Both the position numbers and the translations under genes were made by a program. Below are positions 33,753 to 43,314 of a stretch of 64,000 bases of DNA, piece by piece; position 1 is the first letter of the stretch, and each line of letters opens with the position of its first letter. This stretch comes from Caenibius tardaugens NBRC 16725 (GTDB lineage: Bacteria > Pseudomonadota > Alphaproteobacteria > Sphingomonadales > Sphingomonadaceae), in assembly GCF_003860345.1 (NCBI RefSeq), contig NZ_CP034179.1:992001-1056000 (forward strand). The letters are read 5' to 3'. The notes beneath the pieces are model-generated. The model did no database searches and was not told the origin of the DNA. It worked only from the letters and a program-made list of their open reading frames with translations.

Positions 33753-35285
33753 TTGAAACATATCAGGCTGTTTACTGCAGCGGCTATTTTGTGCGGTTCG
33801 ACTACGGTTGCCGGTGCAAAACAAGAACCGACAGCGTTATCGGAACTTTCCACGCTGCCCAAGATCGCCACAGTCGATGCGCGTTTCCAATCGTACAACA
33901 TTGAAATGGTTGAAGTGACCGGCGGCCGGTTCTGGGCACCTTATGGCGGTCCCCCAGACGAAGTTTATCGTCATCGCGACCCTCTCGATCTGCGCAATTC
34001 ACGCTTGCAGTCGCTCGCGAAGCATCTTGGACCTGCATATATGCGGGTCAGTGGCACCTGGGCGAACAACACCTACCTTGAAGCCGAGCATGAGCATCTC
34101 ACTCAACCACCCGAGGGTTACAAACAGGTTCTTACCCGGCAACAATGGCGTGATGTCATTGCCTTTTCCAAGGCGGTAGATGCACCAATTGTTACCAGCT
34201 TTGCAGCAAGCGGCGGGGCCCGTGACCACGACGGCAGGTGGCGGAGCGAACAAGCGCAACGCATGCTTGATCTTACCCGCAAGGAAGGCGGAACCATTGC
34301 CGCGGCTGAGTTTTTCAACGAACCGAACGTGCCAAGCGCGACCCTCGGCATGCCCAAGGGCTACAATGCAGACAATTACGCTGTTGATTTTCGCCAATTC
34401 AGAAATTGGGCGCGACAAAATATCCCGACTATGAAAATTCTCGGGCCCGGCGGTGTTGGCGGTGACGGCCTTGGCGGCGGCATTCCTGTCAACGCCTTTG
34501 GCGGCGGCCACATCAGCACCGAAAGCCTGATGCTTCGAACTCCAAACAGCGTCGATGCCGTATCCTACCATTTTTATGGTCAGGTTTCTGAACGTTGCAG
34601 GATGTTGAAGATTGGCGAGGCAATCAAGGACGATGCACTCAAGCCGGCATGGCTGGATGCGACGCTTGCAGATCTCAAATATTACAACGGGCTTCGCGAC
34701 AAATATGAACCCGGCAAACCCATATGGAACACGGAAACAGGTCAGGCTGCTTGCGGTGGATCCCCTTGGGCCGCAACCTTCCTCGACACGTTTCGATACG
34801 TAAATCAGTTGGGCATTCTCGCGCAAAAGGGTGTGCAGGTGGTGATGCACAACACGTTTGCCACCTCAGACTATGCACTGATCGACCGGGACACAATGGA
34901 CCCCCGGCCGAGCTATTGGGCGGCAGTGCTGTGGAAACGAACGATGGGGCAAGGGGTGCTGGCATCACCCCGTTCGCCCTCACCCGACCTGCGTCTTTAC
35001 GCCCAGTGTTTGCCAGGTGCCCACGGTGGCGTGGGGCTTGTCGCGCTGAACATCGGCGCCACGTCGCAAAGGCTGGCTTTCCCATCTCAAGCGCAAGCAT
35101 GGGTAATGTCCGGCGTTCCCCTCGATACGACCAAGGTGAAAATTAATGGAAGGTCTCCGATACTGGATCAGCAAGGACGTATCCGGAGTTTACGGGGTGT
35201 TGCCGTCAAAGGCAGCTTGTTACTGCCCAAAGAAACCGTAACCTTCATCGCAGTGCCTGGTGCAGACAACGCAGCGTGCCGTTGA
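33753..35285 (+). CDS. Secreted glycoside hydrolase family 79 (heparanase/beta-glucuronidase-like)
   Basis: 510 residues if started at TTG 33753, which follows GGAGGG and yields a textbook signal peptide ('MKHIRLFTAAAILCGSTTVA'); in-frame GTG 33726 and ATG 33741 are alternatives. GH79 hallmarks: acid/base Glu in 'AAEFFNEPNVPSATLG' (about residue 190) and nucleophile Glu in 'PIWNTETGQAACGG' (about 328), then 'VQVVMHNTFATSDYALIDRD' and 'DPRPSYWAAVLWKRTMG', which closely parallel the heparanase wording. Retaining exo- or endo-glucuronidase acting in the periplasm or outside. It follows the dioxygenase-like gene after 240 nt without a recognised gene. Confidence 0.87.
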   Translation: MKHIRLFTAAAILCGSTTVAGAKQEPTALSELSTLPKIATVDARFQSYNIEMVEVTGGRFWAPYGGPPDEVYRHRDPLDLRNSRLQSLAKHLGPAYMRVSGTWANNTYLEAEHEHLTQPPEGYKQVLTRQQWRDVIAFSKAVDAPIVTSFAASGGARDHDGRWRSEQAQRMLDLTRKEGGTIAAAEFFNEPNVPSATLGMPKGYNADNYAVDFRQFRNWARQNIPTMKILGPGGVGGDGLGGGIPVNAFGGGHISTESLMLRTPNSVDAVSYHFYGQVSERCRMLKIGEAIKDDALKPAWLDATLADLKYYNGLRDKYEPGKPIWNTETGQAACGGSPWAATFLDTFRYVNQLGILAQKGVQVVMHNTFATSDYALIDRDTMDPRPSYWAAVLWKRTMGQGVLASPRSPSPDLRLYAQCLPGAHGGVGLVALNIGATSQRLAFPSQAQAWVMSGVPLDTTKVKINGRSPILDQQGRIRSLRGVAVKGSLLLPKETVTFIAVPGADNAACR

Positions 35286-35350
35286 TCACGCGAGCGAAGT
35301 TCTTGAAAGCTATGTCACCAACACCCGCGATATGGCAAGGCGTGACGCGT
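35281..35350 (+). mobile_element. Short IS6-family-like transposase scar
   Basis: Codons read 'VDHASEVLESYVTNTRDMA', matching 'VDHEGE.LESYVTKTRDK' of the catalytic domain. Only about 25 codons survive, immediately after the glycosidase stop codon. Confidence 0.65.
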
Positions 35351-35442
35351 CCAGTGGAGAGCGGTTCGCACAAGGCTGACAGCACCTAAACGACGCAGGA
35401 AGGGCGGTATCATCCTTTTGATACCAAGTGATAAACCGAGAA

Positions 35443-35476
35443 AAGGCGGTGCTGGAACCAGGACCAACACCGCCTT
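35443..35476 (-). terminator. Intrinsic terminator of the large repeat protein gene
   Basis: On the minus strand AAGGCGGTG pairs with CACCGCCTT around a 16-nt loop that adds further pairing, and the stem is followed by TTTTCT. It lies about 100 nt past the stop codon at 35574. Confidence 0.65.
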
Positions 35477-35573
35477 CCTGAGATAGCTTCGCATTTTGAG
35501 GGAGCTATTCCATCTCAGGCTCTAACTTCTTGCTCTGGGTTCAAGGAAATCCCCATCCCCCAGGGCTTTTGCA

Positions 35574-38500
35574 TTATTCACCCGAACCCGGACCGTAGGT
35601 GATTTCCACCCGGCGGTTCTGCAGTTCGCGAACGCCGTCGGCGGTCGGAACGCGCGGGTTGGCTTCACCGAACGCCTGGCTGGAAATCCGCTCGTCGGGG
35701 ATACCGCGCGAGGTCAGATAACCGCGCACCGAGGTGTTGCGGCGAGCCGACAGGCCCATGTTGTAGCGGTCCGAACCCGAACGGTCGGTGTAACCGGCCA
35801 GCATGATCGGAACCACATCGCAGTTGCCGTAAGCCGTTACAGCGCTGTCGAGGATGGTTGCAGCTTCGGGCGTGATGTCCGACTTATCCCAGTCGAAGAA
35901 CACGATGTACGGACCCTTGTTGCAAACAACCTGCGGCGGAGCCGGCGGCGGCGGAGCCGGGGGAGCCGGCGGCGGCGGGGCTGCCGGTTCTGCGCCACCG
36001 AAGAGGTAGCTCAGCGTCAGACCACCGGTGTGCTCTTCGACGTTGCTCGAGAAGCGACCCTGATAACCCAGGTGTGCGTTGAAGTTCGGGCTGAACTGTG
36101 CAGCCAGACCCACTTCCACAACACCTGCGTCAGGAGCGAAGCGTTCCGAGATCACATCGAAGCTCGTGCCTGCCGGAGCGTCCACGAAGGCACCCGTGAA
36201 CTTGGCGCGCTTGTCGCCGAAGTTATGCTGCCAACCACCGCGGATGTAAGGCGCAACGTTGCCCCACTGTGCGGCCAGTTCCACACCCAGTTCGCTGGCG
36301 AAGAACTCATCGCTGCCACGGACTGTCAGGTTGGCACCCGGCAGACCCTGTTCTGTGAAGCGCTTCAGCTTGGCGTGAGCGTAGTCAAGCGAAGCGTACG
36401 GCGTGATGGTTGCGTTTTCGCCCAGCGGGAAACGAACACCAGCTTCTGCACCAGCTGCCCAGACATTCACATCCGGATCACCCGTAATCGTCCCGCCAAA
36501 CGGACGGCCATTATTGAAGCCCGGGGTTTGCCCGAAGCCGACCATACGGCTCGAATCGCCATCCAGGTCGGAGTAGCTGATCGCACCCTTCAGGTAGTAC
36601 TTGCCGGTGTCATGGTTCGCATAAATGCCTGCCTGCCATCCGTTGGAATCGATCTTTCCGTTGTACAGGTCGAATTCCAGGTTGTTTTCGAGATAGGCAC
36701 CAGCCACGCCGAGCACGAAGTTCGGGCTCACCGCAAAGTCCACACCAGCTGCAATGTAGTACTGATCAGCCTTGAAGCCGCTGGCTTCTGCATCGCCATC
36801 GGTATCCACACGGCCATAGTTGCCCGTGAGCCAGATGCGCGGACCGCCGTTTTCGCTGCGGCACAGTTCGTTGGTGATCGAACCCTTGCCGCATTCGGCC
36901 ATGTCATAGATCAGGCCGTTGAAGCGGGCACCGGCCATGGTCGCGGAACGCAGGTAACCAGCATAGAGATCAGCGGAAAGCTGATCGAGCGCCAGAGCAT
37001 ATTCACCCTCGTTCGCAATGGTGAACAGCGAAGACAGCATTCCGGCATAAGGCCCGGTCAGCGTTGGGGCATACGTCCCTTCGATGCCATCGCCCACTGC
37101 GGTTTGGTTGATATTCAGGCCAGCCACATTGCCGAACCCAACGCGGGTCACGTCAAGATCGATCGTGCCATCGTTATCCGAATAGTCGTCCTTGGCCGAC
37201 AGCAGCACGGATTGTGTGCGGACCTGCGCGAACTTGCCGGTCAGACCTTCGGCGCCGCTCAGCGCGACAACCACGTCTTCGTAACGGTAATGGTCATCGT
37301 AGAGGCCATTGGCCGACGCCTGACGCACTTCGAGGATCGCCTCGTTGCCCTTGCCATCCGGATCAAGGTTGACAGTGTTGGCAAAGACCTGCGGGTGATC
37401 GCCTGCGGTAACCGCGCTTGCCCCCACTGTCGGCAGGTGCATGGCCAGCACGCCCTTGCCTTCGATCGTGAAGGTGTCGACATTGACCTTCGACGGCCCG
37501 GAATAATCCTTCCCGGTGACGAAGTCGTACCGATCATCGAGCAGGAACAGCAGGCCATCGTTCGCAATCGTCAGCGCGCCATCCGCTGGAGCGATGTAAA
37601 TCGCCGCAGGCTCGATGCTGTCAGGGTAATAGTCAGGGGTTGGGACATTGATCGTACCGTCGAACCAGGTTTCCCCCTTCGACACGACAATCTCATCGCC
37701 GTTCTTGATCTCGACGTTGCCGTAGATGTAGCCGAACTGTGCATCGGTCAGCGCGACATTGGGATAGACCCCCGAATAAGTCACGCCATTGCCCTGCCAG
37801 TTGAGCAGAGCGGGTGTGGTCGCCTGATCGGTACGGATCGCCGTGCCCCAGGTGTATGTCGCGCCCAGATCGGTGCTCTTGCGTGCAATGATGTTGCCCG
37901 CAGCATTGGTCAGGGTGAACTGGTCATCGCCCGAGCCGCCCCAGATGCCCACGCCGGTCGCATAAGGCGAGCCACCGGCATCGGTCACCGCATCGGCCTG
38001 AATGGTGCCAGAGTTCGTCAGGCTGATGTTATTGGAACCGGCGTCAACCCACACTGCCGTTGCTTCGGCATAACCGCCATACGACGCGTCGCTACCTTTC
38101 GCATCGGCCTTAGCCACGACCTTGACCGTGCCGCTGTTGTCGATGGTACCGCTAACCGCGCCGGACCATTCGCCTTCCGATGCATCGACGCCAAGGCCCC
38201 ACGCATGGGCTTCAGCAAGATCGTTCGCGCCAGCCGTTGCAGCAACGTTGATCACACCAGAATTGGCTACATCAACCAGTCCGGTTTCGCCGTTTGAATT
38301 GATGTAAATTGCCGAAGCTGTCGCCTGAGCCTCTGCATAAGTTGCACCGTTGGCAACCGCGTTGGCGACAGCGTTGAATGTACCAGCGTTATTTACCGTG
38401 AATTTCGCGCCATCCACATTGCTTTGCTGCTCAAGCCCCCACACACCGGCGTAGGCGTCAGCATCATCGGCAGTTGCAACGGCCACCGCATTGACATTGA

Positions 38501-41156
38501 CCACACCGGTTGCGGTATTGGTGAAGGTCACGGCGCTACCATCCGCACCATTTGCGCTCTGATGTATCGCCTGTTCTATGGTTGCATAGGCGGTACCCGT
38601 GCCATCACCAACAGCTGCTGCGTCAACGGTGAAATTCACCGTACCCGAGTTCGTCAACTGAACCGAGGCGGTGCCACCATCCGCGTCAGCGTTTTGATAG
38701 ATCGCAGTGTCCATCCATGCGTTGGCGTAGGCGTCATCACCTGTGGCGTCTGCTGTCGCCGTGAAGTTGAGTGTGCCGACATTGTCCAGCGTCACCGCTG
38801 CGTTGCCACCACCGTCGGCCTCGGCATATTGGGTAATGCCCGAATAATAGTAAGCCTTCGCCTCAGCGGAGGTTCCACCTACAGCGGCCGCAACAGCGGT
38901 AACATTCAAGGTGCCTGTATTGGTGATGGCCGCGACTGCATCAGCCCCATCATCACCTTCCGCATCCTGATACACGGCGTAGTCAATCGACGCAGAGGCA
39001 TAGGCATCTTCCGCACTAGCCTTTGCATCGACCGCAATCGTAATTGTGCCGTCGTTCGTCAACGTGACGTTCGCAACCTGCCCTGTCAATTCCGCGCTGG
39101 CATACTGGCCGATCGCCCATTCGACAGAAGCACTCGCCGTTGCGTAGTCCGCACCGTCGGCAACCGCTGTCGCTGCAATGGTTATTGCCCCGCTCGAAGC
39201 ATTGGTCAGACTGGCGGTAGCCGAACCTTCTTCCGCTTCGGCGTCCTGCACAATGGCGCTCTCGACTTTGGCATAGGCATAGGCTTCGGTCGCGCCCGCG
39301 TCCGTCGCAATCGCATTGGCAACTGCGGCGACGTTGATCGCCCCGCTGTTATCGATCTGCGCTGTGGCAAGTCCGCCGTCTTCGCTCGAAACTTCCTGGC
39401 TCAGCGCATAGTAATTGTAAGCCCGGGCATCCGCATCGCTTACACCGGTAGCATCCGCCTGCGCCAGAATATCGAGCGAACCAACATTGCTAGTCAACGC
39501 AATCGCATCCGCGCCTTCGTCGCCGTCAGCGTCTTGGTATACGCCACCATCCAATTCAGCGTAGGCATAAGCGTCGTCGGCTTTGGCCACCGCGCCAGCA
39601 AATAACGTGATCGCCCCGTCGTTGGTGAGCGATGCGCTCGCCACGTTCCCGGCGTTCTCAGCTGAAGCTTCTTGCGCGATCCCATATTCGTTGCTCGCCA
39701 CTGCATTGGCTTCATAGGTGCCAGTCGCATTGGCCGTTGCCAGCAGATTGATCGCCCCGCTCGAACCATTGGTCAACGCGACGCTCGCGCTGCCCTCCTC
39801 GGCATCGGCGGACTGTTCGATGGCGCTGACCGCATTCGCATAAGCATAAACATCGGTGCCAATAGCGTCAGCGACCGTGATGACATTAAGAGACCCGGTG
39901 TTGGTAATGGCGACCGAAGCCGTTCCGCCATCCTGCGTTTCGGCGTATTGATCGATGGCATACTGGTTATACGCGGTCGCATCAGCGTATTCGGATGCGG
40001 AAGCGATGGCCTTGGCCGATATGGTCAACGATCCGTTGTTGCCCAAAGCCACTTTGGAAGCGGCCCCATCCCAGCTTACCGCGCTCTGCTCAATCGCGGA
40101 CGACACCGATGCATACGCATCAGCTTCGTAACCCGCAGATGCAGTTGCCAAGGCAGTGATCGCCAGCGCCCCGTTGTTGGCAATAGCGACCGATGCCGCA
40201 TTGCCGGGGTTGTCAGCCCTCGCGCTCTGATCAATCGCATATTTATTGTAGGCGTTCGCTTCGGCCGTTTCACCTTTCGCAACAGCGGCCACGCTGATCT
40301 CAATCGCAGCTTGCGCATCGGCCGCTGCGCCAGCAACGCCATTGACAAGCGATACGGTACCACTGTCTTCGCCAGAGTGCGCGCGCTGCTCGATACCGCC
40401 GTAAGCATAAGCCTCAGCATCAGCGTCGTCATACGCAGTCGCCGACGCGATGGTGGCCAATGTCAGCGATCCGGTGTTGTCAAGCTCGACCGATGCCGCG
40501 CCTTCGCTATCCGCCGACTGATAAATCCCCGCATCCATGGTGGCCTCAGCGGTGGCATCGTAGGTAGAGCCAATAGCCACAGCCTCCACCGACACTTCCA
40601 GAGCACTGGAGTTTTTCAGCGAGACCGAGGCGCTCGCCACGCCTTCGGCGTACTGATAGACACCATAATCCTCGAGATATGCCTGCGCGTTCGCAGACGA
40701 GGAATCTGCGACAGCCTGGACAGTCGCCTTCAGCGAACCCGAATTCTCCAGGGCCACGACAGCAACACCGCCCGAGCTATTCGCAAGCGCAGACTGGAAG
40801 ACCGCAGTTTCCAATGTGGCATCAGCGTAAGCCGTACCGTCGTTAGTAGCAATTGCGCGGATCGTAACGTCACCGACGTTGGTGATCAGCAAATCAGCAA
40901 CACCCGCCACACCCGTAGCAGAGCCATACTGCTGAATCTCACCTTCAGAGACATCATCAACGTTCACCGAAGGGCCATCACTGATGCCAAACACGGGACC
41001 GTGATCAATATCGGAAAGCTCGAGCTCAAGGCTCACGCTCGGCGCAGGCGAAACGGTATCATCCACACCCGGAACAGGCGCCGCCACACCCACCACAGGA
41101 GCCAATGCCAAAACCGATACACTGGCACCCAAAATACGCCGAACATTGCGCTTCAT
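35574..41156 (-). CDS. Giant repeat protein: Ala-rich passenger, autotransporter-like barrel and C-terminal OmpA domain
   Basis: 1860 residues from ATG 41154-41156 behind GGGGGAG. Order: signal peptide 1-26; about 19 Ala/Asp/Thr-rich repeats of 44-50 residues (about 70-1080), each with an aromatic-Gln 'IYQ-AD', 'A-V-L-N-G-L' and an Ala-rich stretch; a linker with beta-helix-like segments to about 1420; an autotransporter-type barrel ('GPRIWLTGNYGRVDTDGDAE', 'GVRFPLGENATITPYASLDY', 'FNAHLGYQGRFSSNVEEHTG') to about 1720; a Pro-rich hinge; and an OmpA peptidoglycan-binding domain ('VFFDWDKSDITPEAATILD', 'GYTDRSGSDRYNMGLSARRN', 'NRRVEITYG'). Normal autotransporters end at the barrel; here the barrel is followed by a periplasmic anchor. 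Likely a surface adhesin. High repetition could hide assembly error. Confidence 0.88.
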   Translation of the reverse strand: MKRNVRRILGASVSVLALAPVVGVAAPVPGVDDTVSPAPSVSLELELSDIDHGPVFGISDGPSVNVDDVSEGEIQQYGSATGVAGVADLLITNVGDVTIRAIATNDGTAYADATLETAVFQSALANSSGGVAVVALENSGSLKATVQAVADSSSANAQAYLEDYGVYQYAEGVASASVSLKNSSALEVSVEAVAIGSTYDATAEATMDAGIYQSADSEGAASVELDNTGSLTLATIASATAYDDADAEAYAYGGIEQRAHSGEDSGTVSLVNGVAGAAADAQAAIEISVAAVAKGETAEANAYNKYAIDQSARADNPGNAASVAIANNGALAITALATASAGYEADAYASVSSAIEQSAVSWDGAASKVALGNNGSLTISAKAIASASEYADATAYNQYAIDQYAETQDGGTASVAITNTGSLNVITVADAIGTDVYAYANAVSAIEQSADAEEGSASVALTNGSSGAINLLATANATGTYEANAVASNEYGIAQEASAENAGNVASASLTNDGAITLFAGAVAKADDAYAYAELDGGVYQDADGDEGADAIALTSNVGSLDILAQADATGVSDADARAYNYYALSQEVSSEDGGLATAQIDNSGAINVAAVANAIATDAGATEAYAYAKVESAIVQDAEAEEGSATASLTNASSGAITIAATAVADGADYATASASVEWAIGQYASAELTGQVANVTLTNDGTITIAVDAKASAEDAYASASIDYAVYQDAEGDDGADAVAAITNTGTLNVTAVAAAVGGTSAEAKAYYYSGITQYAEADGGGNAAVTLDNVGTLNFTATADATGDDAYANAWMDTAIYQNADADGGTASVQLTNSGTVNFTVDAAAVGDGTGTAYATIEQAIHQSANGADGSAVTFTNTATGVVNVNAVAVATADDADAYAGVWGLEQQSNVDGAKFTVNNAGTFNAVANAVANGATYAEAQATASAIYINSNGETGLVDVANSGVINVAATAGANDLAEAHAWGLGVDASEGEWSGAVSGTIDNSGTVKVVAKADAKGSDASYGGYAEATAVWVDAGSNNISLTNSGTIQADAVTDAGGSPYATGVGIWGGSGDDQFTLTNAAGNIIARKSTDLGATYTWGTAIRTDQATTPALLNWQGNGVTYSGVYPNVALTDAQFGYIYGNVEIKNGDEIVVSKGETWFDGTINVPTPDYYPDSIEPAAIYIAPADGALTIANDGLLFLLDDRYDFVTGKDYSGPSKVNVDTFTIEGKGVLAMHLPTVGASAVTAGDHPQVFANTVNLDPDGKGNEAILEVRQASANGLYDDHYRYEDVVVALSGAEGLTGKFAQVRTQSVLLSAKDDYSDNDGTIDLDVTRVGFGNVAGLNINQTAVGDGIEGTYAPTLTGPYAGMLSSLFTIANEGEYALALDQLSADLYAGYLRSATMAGARFNGLIYDMAECGKGSITNELCRSENGGPRIWLTGNYGRVDTDGDAEASGFKADQYYIAAGVDFAVSPNFVLGVAGAYLENNLEFDLYNGKIDSNGWQAGIYANHDTGKYYLKGAISYSDLDGDSSRMVGFGQTPGFNNGRPFGGTITGDPDVNVWAAGAEAGVRFPLGENATITPYASLDYAHAKLKRFTEQGLPGANLTVRGSDEFFASELGVELAAQWGNVAPYIRGGWQHNFGDKRAKFTGAFVDAPAGTSFDVISERFAPDAGVVEVGLAAQFSPNFNAHLGYQGRFSSNVEEHTGGLTLSYLFGGAEPAAPPPPAPPAPPPPAPPQVVCNKGPYIVFFDWDKSDITPEAATILDSAVTAYGNCDVVPIMLAGYTDRSGSDRYNMGLSARRNTSVRGYLTSRGIPDERISSQAFGEANPRVPTADGVRELQNRRVEITYGPGSGE
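37900..40890 (-). repeat. About 19 tandem coding repeats of 132-150 bp
   Basis: Degenerate repeats inside the passenger of the large gene. Each unit carries an aromatic-Gln-Ala core (for example IYQSAD, IEQSAD, VYQDAE, IHQSAN), then A-V-L-N-G-x-L and an Ala-rich segment ('AVADSSSANAQAY'-like). The units differ enough to be ancient rather than recent copies, and they explain the long false reading frames on the opposite strand. Confidence 0.85.
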
Positions 41157-41280
41157 ATTAAGAACTCCCCCTGTGCCACAGCCAATAAAATCCGAAGCAC
41201 CGCATAGAAAATAAGAAACATATAAAATTCAATAGGCCCTCTTCATAAGACAAATCGAGCTGTCAACAATTTTATTTATT

Positions 41281-41301
41281 CTATCGATAGAAATTCGATA
41301 G
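41281..41301. promoter_or_regulatory. Dyad in the upstream region of the large repeat protein gene
   Basis: CTATCGA and TCGATAG arms with a 7-nt spacer, embedded in an AT-rich stretch about 125 nt before the start codon; candidate operator of an unknown regulator. Confidence 0.4.
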
Positions 41302-41451
41302 GTTTTCTTAACAATTAGAAAAAATTTGAGAAATTTGGCTATTTTTGACGCATCAGGTTAGGAACAGAAAGCGCCGATCAGAGCCAGAAAAGACAGAGCC
41401 AATGACGGCAAAAGCTACTGTCAGAGCAACGCCGCAGCACGCATGAGAGGA

Positions 41452-41985
41452 TGCCCATGCCGATGGGCCTCCCCCTTACCCGGTTGCGATGAAGGCCCCG
41501 GGCAACGTCGAGCGCAGCGAGATCGGGCACCGCCTCAACAATTGCGCTGAAAAATTCCACCTGCTTTTCCGGCAGCGTAACCGCGCAAAGATGCACTTCA
41601 AAAAATGAAATCGTTACGGAATTTTGTTTCGTCCATGCTGACGCCCACAAGCACTTCAACGATGAACGTCATCGCCGGTTGGCGAACCTGCGCCGGATGA
41701 ACCCTGACCCCGATTTGGGTGCACTTTGCCAAGGGGAGACCAATTCGCAACGGACAGACAACATCGATGATCTCTTTGCCCTGGGCGGCCCCATGCACCT
41801 CTAACGCCGGGATAATCCGCCCCGACACTTCCATTCATCGGCGAAGCTGATGCACGCCTCGCTCGCCCACCACTTCAACTCGGCACATCGCCTGGTCGAC
41901 AGGCAGGCATTCAAACTTAGCATTCAGCCGCGATGGCCCCGTGACACATCGTGTGGGATGATGCGCAACAGAATGGCAGCAGCGA
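41452..41985 (+). mobile_element. Two degenerate IS6-family-like transposase fragments in tandem
   Basis: First part (41462-41607) reads 'DGPPPYPVAMKAPGNVERSE', 'IGHRLNNCAEKFHLLFRQRN' before a stop, then 'FVHADAHKHFNDERHRRLAN' in another frame up to about 41800. The second (41846-41920) reads 'MHASLAHHFNSAHRLVDRQA', which repeats the same C-terminal region. Together they match 'NRAENSHLPFRRRER' and 'VH-N-FN-ERH-VDRQ' of IS6-type transposases, so two copies were inserted or one was partly duplicated. Confidence 0.8.
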
Positions 41986-42072
41986 CAGACGACCCCCTTA
42001 CGCAACCATTTGACAGGCCCTCGCCCATGCATAAAGTGACGAATATACAAAGCACCGCCAAATGAGGGGCGA

Positions 42073-42480
42073 ATGAAAAAGTATTTTCTGGGATTTTCTG
42101 TCGCAATGATCTCCGCATTAGCGTTTGCACAAGATGCGCAGGAAACCTTTTCCTTACGAAAGGATACCGCGACGGTCTTCGATGGCGCGGGAAAGGCGCG
42201 TTTTCGTGCAGATCAGGATTTCATTCTCAAATATTCCGACAATGACGGCCGCAAGATTTACGACTGGCAGGCTGATACCCGCCTTGTTCGTATTGATGCG
42301 CAGGATGGGGTCGGCATCTGGTTATCGTGCGCAGATCTTATGCCCATTGAAGGCAAATGCGAGGCGCCCACGAACAGCGTGAAGCGCAACGATGTCACAC
42401 GCGGTCAAAGCACGCGGGGCTTTTCCCTGAACAGTGCGGTACCGATGTGCCCCGGCGATCCTCGCTGTCCTCGCTTCTGA
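42073..42480 (+). CDS. Small exported hypothetical protein
   Basis: 135 residues from ATG 42073 with GAGGGG immediately upstream. Clear signal peptide ('MKKYFLGFSVAMISALAFAQ') and a mature part of mixed strands ('FILKYSDNDGRKIYDWQADT', 'VGIWLSCADLMPIEGKC') with four cysteines near the C-terminus that could form disulphides. No recognised domain; a periplasmic beta-rich or SH3-like fold is possible. It precedes a divergent-convergent cluster with the membrane-anchored protein and the CHAT protein and may act with them. Confidence 0.7.
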   Translation: MKKYFLGFSVAMISALAFAQDAQETFSLRKDTATVFDGAGKARFRADQDFILKYSDNDGRKIYDWQADTRLVRIDAQDGVGIWLSCADLMPIEGKCEAPTNSVKRNDVTRGQSTRGFSLNSAVPMCPGDPRCPRF

Positions 42481-42504
42481 ACGGCAGACGTCTTCTTCGC
42501 AATC

Positions 42505-43215
42505 TCACGAAGGGTTCTGGCAGGCAAAGCTGATCCAGCCTGCATTTTGCAGATACTGGCTGTCTACCGCCGCGTCAGATACGCAAACAATCTTTCGCGC
42601 GCCATCGGAATGGAATTTTAAAGAAAATTCGACACTTAACGGATTCTTTCCTATAGATGTGAGCGACTTTTCGAATGTGCTGTACTTGCCGCATTGCGCC
42701 GCTTCGCCTTTGCAGTTCCACTCGGCCATAGGAAATACCAGGGTTGTGGTGCGCGCTGCACCGCCACCCAATGCGAACATGTCATCCGGCTGCTCCGCCA
42801 CCATGAGGCCCGTCAACGGTATGCAGCGCGAATCCGAAGCGCAATCGTCGGCTGCGGCCGCAACGTCGTTCGTAAAAATCGCCTTTGCGGGGGCGCTATA
42901 ATCATACCGCGGACCATTCTTGCCCACTTGCGCGCTGATATTGAGCAATACGTCGCCGTAATCGGCCGAGGCATTGATCATGTCAAAGCGCGCCACGATC
43001 GACATGATCGAGCCCGCACCATTGCCGTCGCGAAAGAGGATCACCTGCTTCGGCGGAACGACAATCACATCAGATCCACGCAATGCATAATACGTGCTGA
43101 TCATCGTCATCGCGAGCGACATGATAAATGCGGAAAGAGAAATCGTTATTCTTGAGGCCCACGAGAACCGGCCGTGGCGTGGCGCGGGCTTCAAATCCGC
43201 GTTATTCTCTTTCAT
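42505..43215 (-). CDS. Membrane-anchored hypothetical protein
   Basis: 236 residues on the minus strand with one N-terminal transmembrane segment ('ITISLSAFIMSLAMTMISTY', about 24-46) and a large periplasmic part containing six cysteines. 'VGKNGPRYDYSAPAKAIFTN' and 'RTTTLVFPMAEWNCKGEAAQ' suggest a beta-sandwich, but no family was recognised. Its gene is convergent with the small exported protein gene (ends 24 nt apart) and divergent from the CHAT gene (99 nt apart), so it may share a regulatory region with the latter. Confidence 0.7.
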   Translation of the reverse strand: MKENNADLKPAPRHGRFSWASRITISLSAFIMSLAMTMISTYYALRGSDVIVVPPKQVILFRDGNGAGSIMSIVARFDMINASADYGDVLLNISAQVGKNGPRYDYSAPAKAIFTNDVAAAADDCASDSRCIPLTGLMVAEQPDDMFALGGGAARTTTLVFPMAEWNCKGEAAQCGKYSTFEKSLTSIGKNPLSVEFSLKFHSDGARKIVCVSDAAVDSQYLQNAGWISFACQNPS

Positions 43216-43314
43216 TATACCCCCCGTTCAGATGCAATTTGCGTGCTGCAGGGCGAGGCATCGAATAGTCAAGTACCTGCTTGTGATAAAATGGCAGAGG
43301 CATAAAAGAAAAGA

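Noticed and set aside
37900-40890. CRISPR-like or satellite array
   Set aside because: The periodicity is in protein-coding triplets, the units are degenerate and unevenly spaced, and one open frame runs through all of them.
36030-41207. Three long plus-strand reading frames (755, 393 and 511 codons) opposite the giant repeat protein
   Set aside because: They mirror the Ala/Asp/Thr-rich codon periodicity of the real minus-strand gene, have no ribosome-binding sites and no recognisable domains.
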